Shown here piece after piece: positions 7,001 through 10,327 of a DNA stretch of 10,327 bases; positions within the stretch are counted from its first letter, which is position 1; each line of letters opens with the position of its first letter. Source of the stretch: Novosphingobium sp. (lineage in GTDB: Bacteria > Pseudomonadota > Alphaproteobacteria > Sphingomonadales > Sphingomonadaceae); the NCBI GenBank assembly GCA_028697875.1, contig JAQVEQ010000101.1, forward strand, positions 1 through 10,327, written 5' to 3'. The translations under genes were made by a program, and so were the position numbers. The notes beneath the pieces are model-generated. The model worked only from the letters and a program-made list of their open reading frames with translations. It was not told the DNA's origin and searched no databases.

Positions 7001-7251
7001 GCGTGAGTTTCGACGGGTTGAGCCAGGGCGAAGGGGCGAGCAAGAATTTCCTCACGCGGCAGGTGGCCAAGCTGCCGATCCGTTTCAATCTCAATATCAG
7101 GGCGCCGTTCTTCAGCCTGTTCGGCTCGTTCAAGTCACTTTACGATCCCTCGCTGGTCCAGGACCCGGCGGCACTGGGGCTGCTTGACGGGAAAAACGGG
7201 AAAAAGGCTGTCAGTGCCGTTCAGCGCCCAGTCAGCGAGGCAATGCGATGA
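4084..7251 (+). CDS. ydbH: YdbH-like (AsmA-superfamily) intermembrane lipid-transport protein
   Basis: A predicted 1055-residue protein. An acidic, then Arg-rich cytosolic tip (Arg-Arg-Arg-Arg-Gly-Arg at 21-26) precedes one membrane helix (about 27-43); the rest should lie in the periplasm. The long beta-rich body, with repeated Gly-Arg-Leu/Gly-Thr-Phe strands, fits the hydrophobic-groove proteins of the AsmA/TamB/YdbH group. The C-terminal part carries YdbH-type segments: Trp-Pro-Phe-Met-Asp-Gly-Arg-Leu from 848 and Gly-Arg-Phe-Asp-Gly-Ser-Leu-Pro-Leu from 897, then Gly-Gly-Arg-Ile-Glu-Gly-Gly. In E. coli, YdbH moves phospholipid between the membranes redundantly with TamB and YhdP, together with YnbE. 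The two following genes match ynbE and ydbL, which strongly supports the call. It is longer than the E. coli protein (about 880 residues). ATG 4084 and ATG 4078 are both possible starts; GGATGG lies just before 4084. Databases sometimes mislabel the family dicarboxylate transport. Confidence 0.88.
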   Translation: MAEQDDETEQFAEEAVAVPQRRRRGRIVLAIAGVVVALLALVWFTREDIADNIIASQLESLGIPATYKIEQIGPSKQILTDIVVGDPARPNLTVERAEVTIYQPLGLPYIGRVRVVNPRFYGTFHDGKLSFGALDPLLFDKTRTEPISLPRFNLDLEDARGLVETDYGPVGIKAEGHGGLRDGFSGIVAALAPALAGEGCAAGRTSFFGKIAIAGAKPKISGPARLESLACDKAGAALRDAVAGIDLTADESFENVEGTFDLRSAAGHYGDFALTGFNGTGALTLRGDALTARYDSVMRGLQSPVAASPVMTGKGRLRGNVGEGRFEWDAGWEGNGVRLSNRIDAGLGTLVSGSEGTLLAPIFDRIRQSLRREGRGSQLVAQTTLRKTAKGLSLVVPQAGLRGGSGATLLSLSRVQYAAEGNAPVRLSGNFTTGGLGLPQITGRMDRQDGGKAVLRLTMPEYRAGGGSLAVPELLVLQNEAGALGFAGAIRASGALPGGLADGLVLPVSGNWSQQAGLSLWRDCTNLRFDRLVLGGAEFAKDSLTLCPQAGGAIVRSDTRGTRLAARTKGLDLAGKLGGSPVRVRSGAIAFAAPGKLAARDFDVALGPPEEQTHFTLANLDATIGSGIAGHFSGVGMKLFPVPLDVLDASGAWRVEHGALVLSEAKVRVEDREKPGRFEPLEADGANLTLANSTIQADALLRNPTTGREVTRVAIVHDLTTGTGHSDLAVDGLAFDNGLQPDMLSGLALGVIANAKGSVTGTGRIDWDESGVTSSGRFSSKALDFAAAFGPVQGLSGTVTFTDLLGLVTAPDQRLKIVSINPGIEVRNGELSFDMKPGFILDVNGAHWPFMDGRLTLEPTRMKLGEAETRRYTLTVDGLDAAVFVQRLELGNIMATGRFDGSLPLVFDENGGRIEGGHLVSRDPGGNLAYIGELTYKDLSAMGNFAFDALRSINYRSMKIDMDGSLAGEIITRVSFDGLSQGEGASKNFLTRQVAKLPIRFNLNIRAPFFSLFGSFKSLYDPSLVQDPAALGLLDGKNGKKAVSAVQRPVSEAMR

Positions 7252-7319
7252 AAATGCGGCAATTGACCGGAAGCGAACCGGCTGCGACAACCGGCAGGAT
7301 GCAGGGAAGGCAGCAGGCG

Positions 7320-7520
7320 ATGCGCAGGTCGTTTCTTGGCACTTCGGGTGCCGCAATGATGGTGATGGGCGGCGCGTTGGCGTGCTCGGGTTGTGTTTCG
7401 GTTTCCGCGCCGGACAAGCCGATCGTTATCGAGCTGAACATCAACATCAAACAGGAAGTGGTCTACAAACTGGACAAGGGCGTCCAGGACATGATCCAGG
7501 ATAATTCGGGGATTTTCTGA
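7320..7520 (+). CDS. ynbE: YnbE family lipoprotein
   Basis: A 66-residue protein: a signal sequence with Met-Arg-Arg, a hydrophobic stretch and cysteines C22 and C25, then about 40 residues including Pro-Asp-Lys-Pro-Ile-Val-Ile-Glu-Leu-Asn-Ile-Asn-Ile-Lys-Gln-Glu. That pattern, and the Asn-Ser-Gly-Ile-Phe end, resemble YnbE. In E. coli YnbE is an outer-membrane lipoprotein that pairs with the C-terminal end of YdbH to complete a bridge between the membranes. Which cysteine is lipidated is unclear, since neither Ala-Leu-Ala-Cys nor Cys-Ser-Gly-Cys is a canonical lipobox. Start: ATG 7320 has GGGAAGG at 7304-7310 and gives a normal signal peptide. An ATG at 7248 overlapping the ydbH stop (ATGA) would add 24 polar residues ahead of it and is the alternative. 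The stop overlaps the next start (TGATG). Confidence 0.85.
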   Translation: MRRSFLGTSGAAMMVMGGALACSGCVSVSAPDKPIVIELNINIKQEVVYKLDKGVQDMIQDNSGIF

Positions 7521-7906
7521 TGCCGTCGCAAATGTTTACCCGTTCAATTGGCCTCGTTGCCGTCGCTGTCGCGGCGCTTGCGCCGGTGGGCGCCATGGCG
7601 CAGCGCGATCCGGCCTACGAGGCCGCGCGCAAGGCCGGTCAGGTCGGGGAAAAGCCCGACGGTTACCTCGGCGTTCTGTCTGGCGGTTCGTCCGTCTCGT
7701 CGCTGGCCGACGATATCAACATCAAGCGCCGCGCCGCTTACACGAGCGAAGCGCGCAGCCAGTCGGTCACGGTCGACCAGGTCGCTTTCGTCGCCGGTTG
7801 CCGCAATATCCTGCGCACTGCGCCGGGGGAAAAGTATCAGGCGCCCGACGGGTCCTGGCAGACCCGCACCAGTGCCCCGCCGATCCGCGATTCCCGTTGT
7901 CCGTAA
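7520..7906 (+). CDS. ydbL: YdbL family periplasmic protein (DUF1318)
   Basis: A 128-residue secreted protein. A Sec signal peptide covers about 1-27, with Thr-Arg, a hydrophobic core and Ala-Met-Ala before Gln28. The mature part has the DUF1318 layout: Ala-Arg-Lys-Ala-Gly-Gln-Val-Gly-Glu then Gly-Tyr-Leu-Gly (36-51), Asp-Asp-Ile-Asn-Ile-Lys-Arg-Arg-Ala-Ala-Tyr (64-74), and Pro-Gly-Glu-Lys-Tyr-Gln followed by Gly-Ser-Trp near the end. In E. coli ydbL is the third gene of the ydbH-ynbE-ydbL operon and its product influences the YdbH-YnbE interaction. Here it overlaps ynbE by one base, so the three are probably co-translated. C94 and C127 are the only cysteines of the mature protein and could form a disulfide. 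It is about 20 residues longer than the E. coli protein, mostly at the C-terminus. Confidence 0.87.
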   Translation: MPSQMFTRSIGLVAVAVAALAPVGAMAQRDPAYEAARKAGQVGEKPDGYLGVLSGGSSVSSLADDINIKRRAAYTSEARSQSVTVDQVAFVAGCRNILRTAPGEKYQAPDGSWQTRTSAPPIRDSRCP

Positions 7907-7936
7907 GTATTGGCAATATTCCTGACGGACGAGACT

Positions 7937-7974
7937 GCCGCCCCCCGCCGCAAGGCGCCGGGGCGGCTTTTCTT
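7937..7974 (+). terminator. Intrinsic terminator after the ydbH-ynbE-ydbL operon
   Basis: GCCGCCCC (7937-7944) pairs with GGGGCGGC (7960-7967). An inner CGCC/GGCG stem closes a GCAA tetraloop, and TTTTCTT (7968-7974) follows at once. It lies 30 bases after the ydbL stop and ahead of the atp promoter region, so it separates the two operons. Confidence 0.9.
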
Positions 7975-8006
7975 GTCGCCTTTGCGGTATTCCCCTTTCG
8001 GGCCGG

Positions 8007-8035
8007 TTGACTCGGGAAAGTGCCCCGCCTAAGGG
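8007..8035 (+). promoter_or_regulatory. Candidate promoter of the F0 ATP synthase operon
   Basis: TTGACT at 8007-8012 is a near-consensus -35 hexamer. Seventeen bases on, TAAGGG (8030-8035), preceded by CC, is a weak -10 match. It lies just after the terminator and about 65 bases before the atpI start, where an operon promoter is expected. The following leader is GC-rich and can fold in two exclusive ways (CCCC/GGGG at 8023-8036 or CCCGCC/GGCGGG at 8024-8053), partly within the promoter itself. Confidence 0.5.
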
Positions 8036-8097
8036 GTCGGCGCCCTCGGCGGGCAGGCTTTGTCCGTGCCGTGCTGCACATGTTATTGGAGCAAGGC

Positions 8098-8418
8098 ATG
8101 AGCAAAGAACCGTCCGGCCGGGAACCCATCGGTGAAGATGCGCGGATCGACGCGCTCGAAGAGCGGCTGAAGGCCGCGCGCGAGCGGGAAGATCAACGCA
8201 ACCGGCCGCAGGTAAGGGGTGTCGACGAGAACGAGCGTCTCGGGCACCGCGTACTGGCCGAATTGCTGGGGGGGATCGGTGGCGGCGCGTTGATCGGCTG
8301 GGTCATTGACCTGTTGCTGTCCAACGAGAAGCCCTGGGGTCTGTTGGTGATGATGTTCATGGGGATCATCGTTGCCTTCAGGAACATCATCCGGATTTCG
8401 AACCGGCGTCCTGACTGA
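8098..8418 (+). CDS. atpI: ATP synthase protein I (AtpI/AtpZ family)
   Basis: A 106-residue small membrane protein. A charged, probably helical N-terminal half (Asp-Ala-Leu-Glu-Glu-Arg-Leu-Lys-Ala-Ala-Arg) is followed by two membrane helices at about 52-73 and 80-98. The first contains the family's glycine-rich Gly-Gly-Ile-Gly-Gly-Gly-Ala-Leu-Ile-Gly-Trp-Val-Ile-Asp. AtpI/AtpZ proteins help c-ring assembly and have been linked to magnesium or calcium uptake; they are not part of the finished enzyme. Start: ATG 8098 has TTGGAG at 8086-8091, six bases away; an upstream in-frame ATG at 8080 lacks such a site. First gene of the F0 operon, 37 bases ahead of atpB. Confidence 0.9.
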   Translation: MSKEPSGREPIGEDARIDALEERLKAAREREDQRNRPQVRGVDENERLGHRVLAELLGGIGGGALIGWVIDLLLSNEKPWGLLVMMFMGIIVAFRNIIRISNRRPD

Positions 8419-8455
8419 TCCCAACGAGGGGACCTGAGGGGCGCTTTTGGTTCAC

Positions 8456-9271
8456 ATGGCGCAGGGATTACCGCAAGTGGCAGCCGAGCAGGCCAAAGTC
8501 GACCCGATGCATCAGTTCGCGATCGAGCCCCTTTTCGGCTCCGCGCACTGGGAAATTGCCGGTTACAACATCGCTTTCACCAATTCCGCGCTGTGGATGG
8601 CGATTGCCGCCGTCGCTCTGTGGATTTTCGTCGCCGGCGGGATGAAGCGGGAACTGGTTCCCGGCCGCTGGCAGATGGCGGTGGAAAGCTTTACCGGCTT
8701 CGTCGACGACCTCCTCGAGGCCAATGTGGGCAAGGAAGGGAAGAAATACGTTCCGTATATCTTCTCGCTGTTCATGTTCATCCTCTTCGCCAACGTGCTG
8801 GGCCTGATCCCGCTGCCGCTGGCCATGGTTGGCGTGCACCCGTTCACCAGCACCAGCCATTTCACCGTTACCGGCGTCCTTGCGATCCTTTCGTTCGCGA
8901 TCGTGCTGATCGTCGGTTTCTGGAAGCACAAGCTCAACTTCTTCTCGCTGTTCGTGCCGCATGGCACGCCGCTGCCGATGATCCCGCTGATCTTCTGCAT
9001 CGAGCTCGTCAGCTTCCTGGTTCGTCCTTTCAGCCTCGGCCTGCGTCTCTTCGTCGCGATGATGGCCGGTCACGTGCTGCTCGAAGTACTTTCCAGCTTC
9101 GTCATCGACGGGATCAATGCCGGTCTCGGCATCGGTCCGGTCGTGTCGGTTCTCAGCTTCGTCCTGATGCTGGCGATTTGCGCTCTGGAAATCCTCGTCG
9201 CAGGCATCCAAGCATACGTTTTCGCGTTGCTCAGCTCGCTCTACATCAACGACGCTGAACATCTTCACTGA
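8456..9271 (+). CDS. atpB: F0F1 ATP synthase subunit a
   Basis: A 271-residue integral membrane subunit forming the two proton half-channels beside the c-ring. Seen: several membrane helices (about 44-62, 100-122, 138-156, 174-190, 194-217, 228-262) and the essential arginine R197 in Phe-Ser-Leu-Gly-Leu-Arg-Leu-Phe, the counterpart of E. coli aArg210. H206 and E245 (seven residues before Q252) occupy the sites of E. coli Glu219 and His245, the known reciprocal swap also found in mitochondria. The residue at the E. coli Asn214 position is Ala201, in Arg-Leu-Phe-Val-Ala-Met-Met-Ala-Gly-His. Start: ATG 8456 is used here; GAGGGG at 8435-8440 is 15 bases away but only 6 from an in-frame TTG at 8447, so a TTG start adding three residues is possible. 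Confidence 0.96.
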   Translation: MAQGLPQVAAEQAKVDPMHQFAIEPLFGSAHWEIAGYNIAFTNSALWMAIAAVALWIFVAGGMKRELVPGRWQMAVESFTGFVDDLLEANVGKEGKKYVPYIFSLFMFILFANVLGLIPLPLAMVGVHPFTSTSHFTVTGVLAILSFAIVLIVGFWKHKLNFFSLFVPHGTPLPMIPLIFCIELVSFLVRPFSLGLRLFVAMMAGHVLLEVLSSFVIDGINAGLGIGPVVSVLSFVLMLAICALEILVAGIQAYVFALLSSLYINDAEHLH

Positions 9272-9332
9272 GTTTCTTCCACCTTCACGGAAATTGCATT
9301 TCCAAACGGATTTACGAAAAGGAGTTATTCAA

Positions 9333-9560
9333 ATGGACCAAGAAGCAGCCAAGCTGGTTGGTGCTGGCCTCGCCGCGATCGGTGCCGGTATGGCCGCCAT
9401 CGGTGTGGGTAATGTGTTCGGCTCGTTCCTCGAAAGCGCCCTGCGCAACCCGGGTGCCGCCGACGGCCAGCAGGGCCGCCTGTTCATCGGCTTCGCCGCC
9501 GCGGAACTTCTCGGCCTGCTGTCGTTCGTCGTCGCGATGATCCTGATCTTCGTCGCCTGA
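9333..9560 (+). CDS. atpE: F0F1 ATP synthase subunit c
   Basis: A 75-residue hairpin of two membrane helices that forms the rotating c-ring. Helix one carries the glycine/alanine repeat (Gly-Ala-Gly-Leu-Ala-Ala-Ile-Gly-Ala-Gly-Met). The polar loop is Arg38-Asn39-Pro40, and helix two carries the proton-binding carboxylate E58 in Ala-Ala-Ala-Glu-Leu-Leu-Gly. I see no sodium-type ligand set around the carboxylate, so proton coupling is expected. AAAAGGAG at 9317-9324, eight bases before ATG 9333, is the strongest ribosome site in this operon, in keeping with the many c copies needed per enzyme. A GC hairpin follows the gene. Confidence 0.97.
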   Translation: MDQEAAKLVGAGLAAIGAGMAAIGVGNVFGSFLESALRNPGAADGQQGRLFIGFAAAELLGLLSFVVAMILIFVA

Positions 9561-9577
9561 CGAAATCCTGACGACTG

Positions 9578-9620
9578 CTCCGGCCGGGCAACGCGTTCCG
9601 GCCGGGGTCCTATTTTTGTT
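9578..9620 (+). terminator. Hairpin with T-run between atpE and atpF' (attenuator-like)
   Basis: CCGGCCGG at 9580-9587 pairs with CCGGCCGG at 9598-9605. The stem extends through T9579-G9606 and C9578-G9607, with a 10-base loop. After TCCTA come TTTTT (9613-9617) and GTT. The T-run starts five bases after the stem, so termination is probably partial. It lies in the 83-base gap inside an operon, so it may act as an attenuator or as a 3' end stabiliser for an atpE transcript (inference). Confidence 0.55.
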
Positions 9621-9643
9621 GTGCCAGACCTCGGGACCAACCG

Positions 9644-10138
9644 ATGCCTCAGATAGCCCAGCTCGCCGAAACCTATTCCAGCCAGATTTTCTGGTTGCTG
9701 GTGATTTTCGGGTTCGTCTTTTTCGTGATCGGCAAGGGCATGGTGCCCAAGGTCATGGGAACCGTCGATTTGCGCGACAAGCAGATCGGCGCGGACCTTG
9801 CCGCTGCCGAAGCGGCCCGCGACCAAGCCAATGCCGAGGAAGAGGCGTGGCGCAAGCGCGAAAATGAAAATCGCACCCAGGCCCAGGCCCTTGTTGCCCA
9901 GGCGAAGGCCGATGCGGCTGCGGCTTCCGAAAAGAAGCTTTCCGCCGCGCAGAACCGGATCGACAAGAAGCTGGCCGATGCCGAGGCGAAGATCGCCGAA
10001 GCACGGACAAGCGCCCTTGCCGAACTGGAAGGCGTGGCGAGCGAGGCCGCCCAGACCATTGTCGAGAAGCTGGCCGGGGTGAAGGTTCCCGCTGCGTCGG
10101 CTGACTCTGCCGTCAAGAAAGTTCTGAGCAATGGCTAA
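9644..10138 (+). CDS. atpF': F0F1 ATP synthase subunit b' (second b-type stator subunit)
   Basis: A 164-residue peripheral-stalk subunit. One N-terminal membrane helix (about 14-33, rich in Phe and Val) is followed by a long, charged Ala/Lys/Glu/Arg-rich helix from about 43 to 145 that should form a coiled coil with the b subunit and hold the F1 head still. The partner gene atpF follows directly and overlaps it by 8 bases (10131-10138). A b/b' pair, rather than two identical b subunits, is typical of alphaproteobacteria, cyanobacteria and chloroplasts. The ribosome site before ATG 9644 is weak (CGGGA), so expression after the atpE hairpin may be low. Which of the two neighbours is called b or b' follows the usual alphaproteobacterial order. 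Confidence 0.9.
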   Translation: MPQIAQLAETYSSQIFWLLVIFGFVFFVIGKGMVPKVMGTVDLRDKQIGADLAAAEAARDQANAEEEAWRKRENENRTQAQALVAQAKADAAAASEKKLSAAQNRIDKKLADAEAKIAEARTSALAELEGVASEAAQTIVEKLAGVKVPAASADSAVKKVLSNG

Positions 10139-10327
10139 TCCTGCCGCTGAAATGACCGGCGAACACGCCATGGATGGCACCACGGAAGGCATGGACCACG
10201 GCGAGCACCTGACCGCCGCGGTCGAGCATCCGGCCGAGGGCCATCATGCTGAACCGGAAGCGCTGGGCCTCAACCCGGCAGGCTGGGTCGGCCTGGCCAT
10301 GCTTGTCTTCATTGCCCTGCTTCTGTG
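10131..10327 (+). CDS. atpF: F0F1 ATP synthase subunit b, 5' part only (continues beyond window)
   Basis: The first 65 codons of the b-subunit gene; the rest lies outside the window. The ATG overlaps the end of atpF' by 8 bases, so translation is probably coupled. The visible protein has an unusual N-terminus of about 50 residues before the membrane helix, with six His (12, 23, 26, 33, 38, 39) and ten acidic residues. Then come Leu-Gly-Leu-Asn-Pro-Ala-Gly-Trp-Val and the start of a hydrophobic helix from about 52. Most b subunits begin only a few residues before this helix. The identity rests on operon position and on the Gly-Trp-Val-Gly-Leu-Ala-Met helix start. Confidence 0.88.
   Translation, partial: MANPAAEMTGEHAMDGTTEGMDHGEHLTAAVEHPAEGHHAEPEALGLNPAGWVGLAMLVFIALLL

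Noticed and set aside
7248..7319. N-terminal extension of YnbE from an ATG overlapping the ydbH stop
   Set aside because: The extension is polar and would sit ahead of the signal peptide; ATG 7320 has a GGGAAGG site. Kept only as an alternative.
8023..8053. Alternative hairpins in the atpI leader suggestive of a riboswitch or attenuator
   Set aside because: Short GC stems overlapping the candidate -10 region with no T-run and no recognisable riboswitch core; GC-rich sequence gives such pairings by chance.
1..10327. Mobile elements, CRISPR arrays, tRNA or rRNA genes, defence systems
   Set aside because: No transposase, integrase, regularly spaced repeats, cloverleaf or rRNA-like sequence was seen; gene content and base use are uniform and core-like.

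Overview
The window is compact, GC-rich chromosomal DNA with little intergenic space. It most likely comes from an alphaproteobacterium of the Sphingomonadales (Sphingomonas/Novosphingobium type). The organism call is inference from three things: an F0-only ATP synthase operon (atpI-atpB-atpE-atpF'-atpF) carrying the extra b' subunit and lacking F1 genes nearby, the style of the AtpI, AtpB and AtpF proteins, and the base composition. I see no tRNA, rRNA, CRISPR array, transposase or phage gene, and no stretch above 300 bases without a gene.

Left part (1-2569), a small oxidative module. On the minus strand lie a TetR-family regulator and, downstream of it, a limonene-1,2-epoxide-hydrolase-like gene cut by the window start. 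Divergent from them are a cytochrome P450 and a rubredoxin that overlap by four bases (GTGA), so the rubredoxin is a natural candidate redox partner. The 182-base divergent spacer holds a perfect TATAAT on the regulator strand and an inverted repeat that could be the TetR operator. The epoxide hydrolase homologue keeps the Tyr-x-Asn pair but has Ala where the family has the catalytic Asp of its Arg-x-Asp motif.

Middle (2564-4022), minus strand: radC (JAMM/MPN+ domain), then one base later an NRDE/TANGO2-family gene. The NRDE gene meets the rubredoxin gene tail to tail, with both stop codons inside the hexamer CTATAG.

Centre right (4084-7906), plus strand: a three-gene operon matching ydbH-ynbE-ydbL of E. 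coli. It encodes a very long AsmA-like, inner-membrane-anchored protein, a small lipoprotein and a small secreted DUF1318 protein. This set is known in E. coli as an intermembrane lipid-transport bridge that works in parallel with TamB and YhdP. A strong intrinsic terminator follows at 7937-7974.

Right (8007-10327), plus strand: a candidate promoter and the F0 operon atpI, atpB, atpE, atpF' and the 5' part of atpF. A GC hairpin with a T-run separates atpE from atpF' and may lower expression of the stator genes relative to the c-ring gene. Most of the window is ordinary core genome. The parts that merit a second look are the P450-rubredoxin/TetR/epoxide-hydrolase module, the enlarged YdbH system, the post-atpE hairpin and the His/acid-rich N-terminus of AtpF.
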